Of a stretch of DNA of 64,000 bases, positions 21,992 through 33,124 are shown in pieces. The position numbers and the translations under genes are program-made. Below the pieces are notes generated by a model that was not told the DNA's origin, did not search any database, and saw only the letters and a list, made by a program, of their open reading frames with translations. Position 1 is the stretch's first letter, and every line of letters begins with the position of its first letter. This stretch comes from Sepiola atlantica (lineage: Eukaryota > Mollusca > Cephalopoda > Sepiida > Sepiolidae). Where the stretch lies: NCBI GenBank assembly GCA_963556195.1, contig OY744544.1:45648984-45712983 (forward strand). Reading direction: 5' to 3'.

Positions 21992-22380
21992 ATGAGGTGT
22001 GTCTAAGAAGTAACAGGACTGTGTGGACTATGGAAAAAAGAGGAATGGACGGATTGGGTTATTATTTAACATATCTTTGAAGTATAGAATTCTAATCTTA
22101 GCTTTCTACAACCATTGCATTTTTACGGTAGTTCTTGGCTGTAAAGAATATTGCTATGCTGAAAAACCCCTCCTTATTGACCTGACTTTTCTCAATGTGA
22201 CTTTTTTCTTTCCCTCAATTTCAAGAGGATCATTAATGGGGGCCATTTTGAAGACCTAAAGACCATCAAAAGGGGCGTAATCATGGATCTGAAAGGCATC
22301 ACAGACAGATCGTTCCAGCAGTGCATAGAAATTTAGAATAGAACGATGGAAACGTTTATTAGAATTTGAAGGAACAAAAT
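21992..22380 (+). pseudogene. Internally deleted mariner-like transposon
   Basis: GAGGTGTGTCTAAGAAGTAA at the 5' end resembles mariner terminal repeats (GAGGTGTGTC-A-AAGTAA-GGGAC). Downstream the plus strand encodes PDFSQCDFFLFPQFQE, with the D of CDFFLFP in the position of the last catalytic Asp, then after a shift GGHFEDLKTIKRGVIMDLKG and FQQCIEI, a C-terminal pattern of mariner transposases. Only about 270 bp separate the 5' end from this region, so most of the transposase is missing. I could not find a convincing 3' terminal repeat. Confidence 0.75.
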
Positions 22381-22629
22381 ATAGTTTATGGTTTGAAATT
22401 GAAATTAATTGTTTCTGATGCCAGTCTTGTTAATTTTCGTATGTCATCAATTTTCTTTATTATATTTACGAAATACTGTTATACAGCTGATAGCTAAAGG
22501 ATTTGTCTTTTATAATTATAGATTTTTTATCTGCTTAAAATGTTATCATTACTATTTTCTTGCTGTTAGGTAAAACCTAACGAACAAGGGGACACAACTC
22601 TTTATTAGAGATAAGCGGTTATTTTCTTA

Positions 22630-23000
22630 TTCTTGTCTGACTCGATTCAATGCTTTTTCTCTTTCTTATTCTTGTCTGAGTCGATTCAATGCTTTTTCTC
22701 TTTCTTATTCTTGTCTGAGTCGATTCAATGCTTTTTCTCTTTCTTATTCTTGTCTGAGTCGATTCAATGCTTTTTCTCTTTCTTATTCTTGTCTGAGTCG
22801 ATTCAATGCTTTTTCTCTTTCTTATTCTTGTCTGAGTCGATTCAATGCTTTTTCTCTTTCTTATTCTTGTTTGAGTCGATTCAATGCTTTTTCTTTTTCT
22901 TATTCTTGTTTGAGTCGATTCAATGCTTTTTCTCTTTCTTATTCTTGTCTGAGTCGATTCAATGCTTTTTCTCTTTCTTATTCTTGTTTGAGTCGATTTT
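22630..23000 (+). repeat. 39-bp tandem array, about 9.5 units
   Basis: The unit is TGAGTCGATTCAATGCTTTT then TCTCTTTCTTATTCTTGTC. Units are almost identical (C/T changes only). A 13-residue plus frame (SESIQCFFSFLFL) is a by-product of the 39-bp period. Confidence 0.95.
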
Positions 23001-23537
23001 GGTTATTTGATGAAGATAAAAGCTAATTATAGTAATTATGATTCATGCAATTCATCAACGATAGATACTTAAGATATAGAAATGGTTAGTTGAGAATATG
23101 GATCATTCAACTGACTATAAATTTGTAAATAGACATGGGTCGCATCAATATAATTATTATGGAACGAGAATAAGTTCTTATTGATTTGAATATAAAAGAT
23201 AAAGAGATTGAGAGAATTGTTACAATGAAAAGATCCTGTAATTTCAGAGGAGAAAAGAAAACGTCAGAATTGGCACATCAAAATCTATAAAATCACTTCT
23301 TCTCTATCTTTTGTTTTCGTTTCGTTTTCATGCAGATTGTTTGGCCGTAATTTGTTAGTTCTTTGTTTTGGCAATCTTTAGAGGATTGACATTGTAAACA
23401 TTGAATTGACAGAAGAAAGATTTTAGATTTGATAGAATGAATGGTTAAGCAGGGTTCTTTGTCTTTCTCAGCTAATGACGGCTATGGCAGAAAGAAGATA
23501 CATCATCCAACACTCAATAGTAAAGAGAAATGTGTAT

Positions 23538-23543
<6 letters not shown>
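23001..23543. other. Unannotated stretch
   Basis: AT-rich, no supported gene. Confidence 0.45.
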
Positions 23544-23616
<73 letters not shown>

Positions 23617-23650
23617 GTCTCATCACATAAAAGTTAGTGAGTAAAAACTG
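23544..23650. repeat. (TA)n with conserved flank
   Basis: TA tract (23544-23614) followed by CTCATCACATAAAAGTTAGT. The reverse complement near 59012-59035 has the same junction (TA tract, CCATCACACAAAAGTTAGCA), so tract and flank travel together as a repeat. Confidence 0.8.
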
Positions 23651-23734
23651 CTGGACGAATCTATTGCAAGTATTTAGGGGAATTGAGAAAGCAAATCAGA
23701 CAACCTCCTCTTCAATCTATTTCCATAATGAGAC

Positions 23735-23965
23735 GTTTTCTACGTATTATAAAAATTTCACAAAAATCGGAGGTGTCTGAATTTCATGAAGGACTTCCAC
23801 CACCTTTTTACCGCTTTGCATAAAACTAAATTAAATTAAATGTAGTCTATATTACCCCATTCTTCACGTCGAGCAGGTGTGTTCCAAAATTCATGATGAT
23901 CGGTTAATTAGTTTAGGAGTGAATTTTGTACTTATAAACCTATGCACATACCTAACTTTATATAG
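23735..23965 (-). repeat. Dispersed repeat D2, reverse partial copy
   Basis: The reverse complement contains CTAATTAACCGATCATCATG, AATTTTGGAACACA, TTTAGTTTTATGCAAAGCGG and CCGATTTTTGTGAAATTT, matching the heads of D2 copies at 26950 and 36440. Confidence 0.75.
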
Positions 23966-24676
23966 ATAGATATAGATGTATTATGTATTTTCACTGTGTG
24001 GTTTCCTTTGTTTATTCCCAGCCCCGTGAACAAAATTAACTGTTTATTTTAAAAAAAATGCAGTAGACTACATAATATACTGTCGGAAATAAATTGCAAT
24101 GTTAATAATTATAACAAGATGTGAAAAGACTGTATATAAAAAGGATATCATCGAAGAACGACCCAAAATGCGTTAAAATACTAGTTTTGCTCTAATGATA
24201 GAACATTTGGACATACGGATAATATTCCCATTACACATCTATTAATAATAGAGATTATGTATCTGTTTGAAGCCGAAACTATATTATTAGTTTTGATCGC
24301 TCTCTTTTTATATCTACTTATCAGCTCCTATATATACCCATTCCAAAACTTCCCCAAACATCACGCATCTTTCAAATTTACATAATTAATTTGTTTTAAA
24401 GCTTCTAATAAATTAATATTGGCAAATATACACTCTTGAGTGTTTTTTTCAGATTTCCAGATGTAGTTAAAATATTTAACTCAATAATAATAATCTTAAT
24501 AAAATTTATAAATAGAATTAATTAAAGACATTGTTTTTTTTTTAAATCTATATAATTGAGTTATGTAATTAAATTAGATTGTAATGGAATATGATGGAAC
24601 ACTCCAACATTTGGTTACCTGCCCTCTGATTATTAAGTATAACGTTCTATTTCGAACGCACAGAAAGTTCTATTTA
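23966..24676. other. Unannotated AT-rich stretch
   Basis: No supported gene; long runs of A/T-only sequence. Confidence 0.45.
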
Positions 24677-24950
24677 AAGAAAGAGAGAGAGAGAAAGAGA
24701 GAGAGAAAAAGAGAGAGAGAGAGAGAGAGAGAGTAAAATAACCAAACACCTTTTACTGAGCAATTAAATAAAACAACTAGCAAATATATGCTCTCTGCGG
24801 TCGCATATATTTGCTAGTATTTATAATAGATTTTTATTTTTCAAGTAATTCTTAGATCAGGTTAATTAAATTAAAAAAGCGGCTCAGATTGACATGTCAT
24901 TACTGCCATGGAAACAAAAGAGAAAATGATATTATTTAAACCGTACTTGC

Positions 24951-25012
<62 letters not shown>
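24677..25012. repeat. Two (GA)n tracts flanking a hairpin
   Basis: (GA)n at 24677-24734 and 24954-25012. Between them lies a perfect inverted repeat: ACTAGCAAATATATG (24776-24790) and CATATATTTGCTAGT (24804-24818), with a 13-nt GC-richer loop. Confidence 0.85.
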
Positions 25013-25013
<1 letters not shown>

Positions 25014-25014
25014 G

Positions 25015-25130
25015 CGTATAACGAATAAAAAGAGACTAATTTTTGGATTTTGTCTTTTTCCTTTTTTATATTTTACTGGCTTTGCAAACTCACTTTTTCC
25101 TGATTCAGGCAATTTAACCTGAGCTCAATG
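25015..25130 (+). repeat. Dispersed repeat paired with 52830-52920
   Basis: AAAAAGAGACTAATTTTTGG, ATTTTGTCTTT and CCTGATTCA recur at 52830-52920 in the same orientation. Both copies start next to purine-rich DNA. Confidence 0.7.
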
Positions 25131-26639
25131 GTTAATCCAAGAGGTCACATATTATTCTAATTCTATTATAAAGCAAATCTGGCAAAAGAAAGTGGGTTGC
25201 ATAAACTCTGGAAAATGACTGGCAGCTTTCGGCAAGCTATGATCTGGAATAGACTAAGGAAAAAAGAGGGAATCCAAGAAATCTCAAGAGACTATGAAAC
25301 GGAAGAAGAATTAAAGTGATTGGAATGCAACTGGATTTAGGCAGAGAGAAAAACCCAGAATCATATTAGATATCTATATCGATTATCTATAATCATCTCG
25401 AAGTAAAGGGCTCGAATGAATGAAAGCCAATTTGATCACGCATTAGTCTTGCAAAATTGGATGGTCAATGTTCCTTTTTAGATCAAATGAAACAATTAAC
25501 TCTAGAAGGCATTTACAATTCTATTGGTTATTCTTGATGTGTTTTGCTCGACATTTTTTTTTAATATCTTTGATGGCTTTATTTTAACCGAGGATTAAAT
25601 GTCAGCGAATGTATAAAATCCATTCGTAAGTTTCTTTGAAAGAAGAGAGTTGTCTGTTAGCCATTGTATAACCTTAAACACACATGTCACATTTAAAAAG
25701 TGAAACAAAATTCTAATTAGCAAAATTTCCTTCTTGTAACCTGCCATGGAAATTCCATTGACCTTTGAGAAAACATCCAACCATTCCTCATCCTTGAAGC
25801 TCTTTCATGGCTAAGGTCATAGCCAACAGGTCCGGAATCCCCCCCCCCCCAATTACATTCCTTAAATGTACATATAAAACTTTCATTTTAATGGATTCTA
25901 AAGACGTACAGTAAAGTTTGTATGACTAAAAATAAAAATAATTAATCACTAACAATGGCCACATGAAATTGGCTAAATATTATAGACCTTATGGATATCA
26001 TTTAGAAAAAGAAAAAATACAACAATTCATATAATAATATAAAACAGCGGCAACTATTTAAAAATATTTATATACTTTTGAGAAATTTCTTATCAAATAA
26101 TCAGATAAATCTGAGAAAGAAATCGACAAAGTCAAAATATTCTTATCATTTTTAGCTGAAGGCTTATGAAGAAGAGCACAAGAACACAAAGTGTGAAGGG
26201 AACATGTGGTTTAACAGGCTCAGGTCGAAGTGTAGTATCTGTAGCCATATTTGGTTATATTTCTTTCAGCGCCTTATAAAATGTGAAGGTGGGGATGCTG
26301 AAAAAACTGCCCTGTTTTTTAATGAACTCGAGCATACTAAAGACGCTAGATTCTTTGCATTAAACCTTGTGTCACATCCTATATGAGTGTGGGTGTGGGT
26401 GGATACCAACGTACAAAGAGACGCTGTTGATAAAATGTTAGGAAAGAAGAAAGAGGTAGAAAAAAGAAGAAAGGGAAAATCTTAAGTTATGAAAATAGTG
26501 TTGAAACAGTTTTCAAACAGCTTCACATTTTGAAACTTATACAGAAAAAAGAAATAAATTTTAGTTATAACTGTTATATTATTCAATTAAAAAATGATTT
26601 ATCCCTTTGCTGATTTTTATTTTTAGGTCATTATTTAAA
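25131..26639. other. Unannotated stretch
   Basis: No supported gene. Holds a C10 run near 25840 and small frames without domains (for example 26204-26386). Confidence 0.45.
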
Positions 26640-26845
26640 TATGTTTCATATTAGCACTCGTCTGGGTTGGACAAAGTAATTGAACAAAATAAATTGTTAT
26701 TTGAATTATGTTATTACATGGTACAATAATAAGAAATAAAAATTGTTTTGTCAGAAGCAAAGTTTGATTTGTCAGCTTAAATGCTATTTGAGTCTGATTT
26801 GAAAATCGACAAGATAACTTTATATGTTAGGTGTTGCTGTCATGA
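26640..26845 (-). repeat. Dispersed repeat D1, reverse copy
   Basis: The reverse complement contains ACATATAAAGTTATCTTGTC, TTTAAGCTGACAAATCAAAC, TTATTGTACCATGTAATAAC and AGTGCTAATATGAAACATAT, in the same order as the 42390-42640 copy. Confidence 0.75.
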
Positions 26846-26904
26846 TTATTGAACCTACCTACGTCATCCTGTAAACAGGTATAAATAAAAAATATTTATA
26901 TCTA

Positions 26905-27440
26905 TTTATGTAAAGTTAAGTATGTGCATATGTTTATATATTTTTATGTATTCATATAAACTAATTAACCGAGCATTATGAATTTTGGAACACAGATGTT
27001 AAGCGTAATGGGCCGTAATGTGAGCTATATTTAGTTTTAATTTAGTTTTATCTGAAGCCTTTCATGAAAATTCAGATACTTCCGATTTTTGAGAAATTTT
27101 AACAATAGGTATTAGACATCAATTAATAAATATTCACAAAATTTCAAAGAGTATTTAGGGAACATAATATGGGCACAAATTGCCATTTGAAAATTAAAAT
27201 ATTTCAGATTTACATTAAATTTGATCCATAGTTATTAGACACCAATTAAGCAAGATTCCCTGAATTTCAATTTTATACGACCCCCTTTTTAGAATGAAAA
27301 TCATGCAATGGATTTTGATCAGAATTGGAACAAGGGTTTAGCATCATTATATATTGATTTTAATTTTCGTAAGAGAACATGAAAGTGGTGCAAAACTGTT
27401 CTGTTCGGGCAACACAATTTTTAAAAGAAAGGTGAAGGTA
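26905..27440 (+). repeat. Dispersed repeat D2, near-complete copy
   Basis: Contains CTAATTAACCGAGCATTATG, AATTTTGGAACACAG, TATTAGACATCAATTAATAA, ATTAGACACCAATTAAGCAA, GGATTTTGATCAGAATTGGA and GTGGTGCAAAACTGTTCTGT, in the order shared by the other D2 copies. Confidence 0.8.
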
Positions 27441-27661
27441 TTTTCACTCTCTGTCTTGTTTCTACTGTTACTATCTTCATTGTCACCAGCACAAAATAAA
27501 TTCAGAGGATAAACTTTCGCTTTACTCCAGTCTAACACTCGCCATATTCGTTCACTGCATAAAAATGACAATGGCGTCTGATTTGTTTTACAAATTAGAC
27601 TACTTAAAATATGCTGTGCACATAATAATAATACTCACAATTTTAGTATAGTGTGCACAAG

Positions 27662-27667
27662 ACAGAC

Positions 27668-27702
<35 letters not shown>
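27662..27702. repeat. (GACA)n(GA)n microsatellite
   Basis: Short GACA repeats, then about 16 GA units. Confidence 0.9.
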
Positions 27703-27704
<2 letters not shown>

Positions 27705-27831
27705 GAGAAAGATAGTGAAAGAGAGAAACATAAAGATATACATATAGAGAATTAGTTTCAACGATTACTTTAATTAGGCGAGTCACACCAATCGTCAGTT
27801 AGAATTAAATTAGAATATGAGATAGATGTAT

Positions 27832-27912
27832 GCTTCTTAGCTTAGTGGTAACACTGCTGTTTGTAGAGGTTAGAAGTTCGTGCCACCACTGCACAAACAT
27901 TTTTTTCCCTGG
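27832..27912 (+). repeat. tRNA-like SINE head
   Basis: TAGCTTAGTGGTAACAC fits a Pol III A box and D-arm, and GAAGTTCGTGCC 30-odd nt later fits a B box (GTTCGANNCC) with one mismatch. A T run follows. A-to-B spacing is several bases shorter than in a true tRNA, so I call it a tRNA-derived remnant. Confidence 0.45.
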
Positions 27913-29023
27913 TTCTTCCTAATAATGTACATACAAATTTATAATCACCTTATTAGGCTGTCTTTATTAATTTGATTTTCATTTCTTCTTATTTTTACTT
28001 TGATTACGTGCACACATGTTATTGTTATAATACGATTGATACTACAACTACTACTACTACTAATAATAATAATATGATGCTGCTGATAATAATAATCATG
28101 ATAATATTATTGCCTATTTTATTACAAAATTACATTCAATTTTCCTGGGCAACGCCGGAACATGGGTCTCTTTTGTGATTAATAATCAGCAGCAGCAGCA
28201 TTACAATTACGTTTCTGACATTTCAAGTCTTTATGACATTAATCATAAAAATAACATTAATTACTAAATCGTTAAATGTTTGGTCGCAGCGTTTTACACA
28301 ATATTTTTAATTAACAAAACATTGATCTGAATTATTGATCTCAATAACTTTTTTGCAAACACAATCATATTTTTAATATTCTGACATTTAATAATTTTTT
28401 AAATAAAAAAATTGTAAATTAATGATGGGAAACTCATGTGGACCATTTGGATAAGCAAGCTATTAGCATGCTCCTCACTCACTGCATGCGTTTTATGAGA
28501 GGGGGAATAAAAAACGGATATAATCCCAATCACGCTTACATATGTTGGGCAACGAATTGAAAACGTTAATATATGACATCATACCACTAAGGTATAAACT
28601 GAATGGTTCATTCTGATTGGCCAGTAAAATAATGAAGGAAGTTCAACTAGAAAATACGACATGATGGAAAAATCACGAATAAAATAATTTAAACATTTTA
28701 ATTTTATTAATGCATTAAAACAAAAAAATTTAAATATTTATTTTCAGTTCACGGAGTAAATAAAATACTTCTTATTCGCCATAATATTCTTTCCATTAGA
28801 TTAAGTAACAAAGAAAATGTTCAATTTATAGTGTAAATAAAATATTTCAATCTCATTGGTCAGTTTCTGAAGACAAAATAACTAGCAAGTTAATTCATCA
28901 TAGACTGGAAATAAAGAAAGAAATTGAGATGAATAGATACTATATTATTATATAGATCTCGAGGTTAGCAAGTGAAGGAATGTAAACATAGTAATGGGAA
29001 AACTGCTAGAGGTTCAATAAAGA

Positions 29024-29027
<4 letters not shown>
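27913..29027. other. AT-rich stretch with trinucleotide runs
   Basis: Contains (ACT)n/(AAT)n runs at 28036-28115, GGGCAACGCCGGAA near 28148 (similar to the D1 CCGG ends) and (CAG)4 at 28186-28200. No gene supported. Confidence 0.5.
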
Positions 29028-29079
<52 letters not shown>

Positions 29080-29090
29080 GGGGTTAAATA

Positions 29091-29169
<79 letters not shown>

Positions 29170-29200
29170 AAACTGGATATTATATTTCACCTCATCTCAC
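29028..29200. repeat. Palindromic microsatellite (TA)(GA)-loop-(CT)(TA), copy 1
   Basis: (TA)n 29030-29057, (GA)n to 29079, the loop GGGGGTTAAATAATG, (TC)n 29094-29123, then (TA)n to 29164, followed by GTAGTAAACTGGATATTAT. The two halves are reverse complements, so it can fold into a hairpin with about 55-bp arms. The loop and the 3' flank are shared with 30541-30745. Confidence 0.9.
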
Positions 29201-30540
29201 TTACTAGCAAGCTGCCGAACATTTACAATAAAACTCTCCAATTAGAAAAATTTGCAAATAATAAAAAAATTAGTAAAACGGATGAAAAATTTTGTGTCTA
29301 TAACCAAAATGTTGTCAAAATTCTCAAAGACATTACTTTATAGTATTTCATTTTTCTAAATATTGAGAAAAAAATAATACTAGCCAATACATGCGTGCTC
29401 CATGCGCATATTTTTGCTTGCCTATATTAACCCTGAAATGCTTTAATTGTTATATTGGTTTGAAAAGATTTTATCAACTTAAAAACGTTTCATAGTATTA
29501 ATATAAAGTAGTATAAATGATTTTTTGAAAAAATATATATTTATTGAGTAAAAATAAATGATGTTGCAAATGGGCAACAAATGCCATAACATTTTACATG
29601 TATAACAAAACACTAGAATATGTCCATCTAAATAATCATAATACACTAGAGAATCATAAAATAATTTTTACTTACAATTATAATGACCAGAGTTAAAAGT
29701 TTAGGCTCTTGAATAAGGCAGATGACACACCGATGACATTTGCCCGTGACATCAAAGATACTGATTACCTATTTAGCGGGTGTAACATCATACTTCACAC
29801 TTGCCAACAGGCTCGTTGCATATGGGAAACCAGTTGCAGTTTAACACATCTTTGTTAAATATTATATTAAAAAGGAATTTTCGTTGGAATGTGTCGTATT
29901 TGAAACAAAAAGCATTTAAGGATTATCATCAAACTTTTGTCGTCTGTCTGTTAGTCACTTTTAGGTTCATAAACTAATTGACAGAACTGCACCACACTTA
30001 GCGTGAAGCATGCTTGAGATGTTGGGGTCATGGGGATGGCAGAAAATGTTAATTATTGAAAGGAATGTACTTTTCGAGGTTCCAAAACTAATCGGCAGAA
30101 TTGTACGAAATTTGGTATAAAGCACACTTGACATGTCAGATGTGTTTTAAGGGTCAGAATAGTTATTTTGACCAACAGGGGCACCACATTATCATGAAGT
30201 TTGCGTTTGTGCTTAACCCATAAAAATGTTTTTTTATTTTATTTATAGCTTTAAAATAACAAATATTAAAAATTAAGAATAGAAATGCTAATAAGAGGTT
30301 CAGGGCTTGGAGGCAGAATGCACAGAGCAGCTGCTGTGTTTTGAGGGCGAGGGATTAAAGAATTCACCAACATCTATTTTATTTAATGTCACTTATTTAC
30401 ATCCCCTGCCGTGTAATCGATGCTGAGCGCATCCTGGGAGCCCCCCCCCCCCACCTCACCCCACCCCACCCCACCCCATCCCACAAATTGAATATTAAAA
30501 GAATAAGAATAAAAGATTTCATGGTGTTATGTGCTGACCT
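29201..30540. other. Unannotated stretch with a weak internal duplication
   Basis: No gene. Two diverged copies of a segment containing CATAAACTAATTGACAGAAC or AAAACTAATCGGCAGAATTG lie at about 29960 and 30080. A C10 run and CCCCA repeats lie at 30438-30482. Confidence 0.5.
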
Positions 30541-30541
30541 G

Positions 30542-30610
<69 letters not shown>

Positions 30611-30660
30611 TAAGATAATAGAAAGAGAAAGAGAAAAAGAAAGAGAGAATGATTAAATAA

Positions 30661-30702
<42 letters not shown>

Positions 30703-30745
30703 TATGTCTCTCTGTAGTAAACTGGGATATTATTTTTTCATACCA
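30541..30745. repeat. Palindromic microsatellite, copy 2
   Basis: (TA)n 30545-30605, degenerate GA-rich tract, the loop ATTAAATAATGA, (CT)n 30663-30699, then GTAGTAAACTGGGATATTAT. Same architecture and flank as 29028-29200, 1.5 kb away. The distal TA arm is lost or replaced by TTTGTATG. Confidence 0.85.
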
Positions 30746-31737
30746 AAGGGTTCATGCTGATGAACCGGCGCATTTAGTTTGACATTGAAAATAATTGCAG
30801 GTTCATTGGCAAAATCTACTATGTAAATATCTTATTCAATAAATATATTAGACACTTACCCTAGTAATTGAGAACACTGGCCAATTTTTATTCTCCAAAA
30901 AATTGTTTATATATATATATATATATGAATATATCATGGCTGCCAACTCATTTTTTGAATATAGCTGAGCTTGTGGGCAGTGTACATAAGTGTCTCTCTC
31001 TGGTCAGATCACTCGTGTCATCGAATGACTTCAACACACAGCATCTCACATACGTTTTGGACATGTTGATACCAAAAGAGTGATGCAGATGAATGCCGGC
31101 CATCATTTGCCTGTTTTGCCTTCTAGACCAGTTGCCCCTTCTTTAGACTCTAGTCTCGTCTACCCTACTATTTCACCCATAGTTAGGAACTGGATTCATA
31201 TCTTTCCTAAGGATATTAATGAAATTGAAACAACATCTTTACCTGGATTCGAACACAGTAAGCCTAGCTCATAATTCACGATCAAACTGTTGATTCAATT
31301 TGACAACAGACAGCATTTTGCAAAACCAATTACAAACTGAAATTACAATTCAAATGTCTCTTAATGGTTGATGGTAATGGTATGTTTATCATAATGTTTG
31401 GTAGTTTATTCTGAAATCTGATTTCGATCTGTCATCACCGGTCAGTGTCTGGTCAGCACAGATCGCAATAAACAGCACAGGGATGTCTGTTATGTTCATT
31501 TTATTTGCAGATTACAAGTTCACCAGGATGCCGTTTTACATACAACACCTGCCACTTCCAAATGGTCATGCATCTAAATACATGCTAACAACATACATGC
31601 AGACCAGGAGGTGTTGAAGTAGACAACAGACAATATACTTGTTTCGATTTCCCAGTTAAGACAGAAGAGGTCTACTTTTACATAAACCTCTACACATGCT
31701 TGTTAAAGGTCTATGTAAAACTAGACTGCACCTGATA
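30746..31737. other. Unannotated stretch
   Basis: Includes a short (TA)n at 30909-30926 and two adjacent plus frames (30868-31083, 31080-31274) without recognisable domains. GTTCATTTTATTTGCAG at 31494-31510 would fit a splice acceptor, but I cannot define an exon. Confidence 0.4.
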
Positions 31738-32150
31738 GATCCCGTGCAGTTTGCCAAGCTCCAGCCCCTGTCATATCACTGCAGTTGCATCCCTGTGCTT
31801 GTTTTATAAGCACGTCCACGAAATATACTCCGATGAACTTACAGCACTTGTACCCCTAAGCAAAAATACCTCCGACCCACTCGACTAGCAGCAAAATCCC
31901 ACCCCTTCAATGTAGAGGTCTGTAAATGCCGGAAGATTTTCTACTCTGATAGATTCTTTCCACGAACTGCTTGCCTTTGGAATTCACTTTCTGTTCCCTG
32001 TTTCTCTGAGAAACCAATATGCGGAAATTAAAATCTAAACAAACATTCTTCTGCCCAACTCCCCGCCCAGGTTGCACCTTTTATAAATCTGTCCCCTACC
32101 ACAATAGCCCCTTATGCTTCAGAGGTAATATTGCCATGTTTTTGTAAAAG
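31738..32150 (+). pseudogene. Jockey/CR1-like LINE 3' end, copy 2 (family A)
   Basis: The plus strand reads DPVQFAKLQPLSYH, then in a second frame VASLCLFYKHVHEIYSDELT and ALVPLSKNTSDPLD-stop, then in the next frame TRLAAKSHPFNVEVCKCRKI and FYSDRFFPRTACLWNSLSVP. The frameshifts and stops make it a pseudogene. The 3' UTR keeps the GCCCCTTATGCTTCAGAGG block shared with copies at 2184 and 60199. Same orientation as the other two. Confidence 0.85.
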
Positions 32151-32265
32151 TCAAACAAAACATCTGTTCTCGACTGGGGAATAGAAAAACGGGTTTAGTG
32201 CTAGGTGTCTTTTCAACTCCTCTTAGATGGCTTACCATAACTACAGCACAACCAAAACAATAACA

Positions 32266-32345
32266 AACATCTAGTAGTTTATAAAAAAACATGTAGTAGT
32301 TTATAAAAACATGTAGTAGTTTATAACAAACATGTAGTAGTTTAT
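32266..32345 (+). repeat. ~20-bp tandem repeat, 4 units
   Basis: AACATGTAGTAGTTTATAA recurs four times with 1-4-bp A-rich spacers. Confidence 0.85.
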
Positions 32346-33124
32346 AAAGGCAGACATGTTGACAATTGTGTTTTTTATATGATCAGCAAGATTATTCTTT
32401 TGCTCAGGAAGGAAGCATTTCTGCTGAAGCGACAAATTGGAGGGCAAGAGTTGAGCATAACACCATGAACTAGCACAACGGAGAAAATTAGAAATTTTAA
32501 TTAGAAACATTTTTGTAATTATAAAAAGCAATCTTATACTAATTAACAAATCAATAAGATAGTTAAAGGCATGTGAATTCCAATCAGTCTGTTATTGTTA
32601 AGAGTAGTTTAAACGAGGAAATACAATTTTAATCAATTCATAATTTAAGATCGAGAGGCTAATTAAAATGGCCATGTCTTTCATTTTACAATCCAAAAGC
32701 AATGCTTTTTATGACATTCTCATGTACTGACATTTTTTTCACTTTAGCTATGGAATGCAAAATTTAGCTCGGGTGATAGTAATCGTTGATCTCTTAACAT
32801 AGATCTGGAAACTGTACTCAAAATAGAAAACCAGACCTCTTATGATTTTCTTTACGTTTTCGATGCGTCCATTTGTCCATAGGTGCTGCTGATACTAATT
32901 CTGATAAAAAAGTGTGTTTGTAAGTTTTGGACTTTAGTGAAGAATGCGTTGTTGGAATTCGAATACAATATTGTGAGATTTTAAAAATAAACAAAAGTTA
33001 TTTATGGGTTAGTTAGTTATACAGAAAAACAAACAATTGATAGGTACTATCTAGGGAATCAGAACAGGTCAAAGCGGATTTTGTAACTGTAACGAAGACG
33101 GTCTTCATCGCTATGAGAAGCTCT
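32346..33124. other. Unannotated stretch
   Basis: No supported gene or repeat. Confidence 0.45.

Noticed and set aside
22633..23010. Plus frame with a 13-residue SESIQCFFSFLFL repeat, resembling a repeat membrane peptide
   Set aside because: 39-bp unit divisible by 3; no flanking coding sequence.
27838..27884. Functional tRNA gene
   Set aside because: A-to-B box spacing is too short for a cloverleaf and no acceptor-stem pairing is visible.
31494..31600. Possible host exon after a TTTATTTGCAG acceptor
   Set aside because: No long open frame, no donor that I could pair with it, and no protein similarity.
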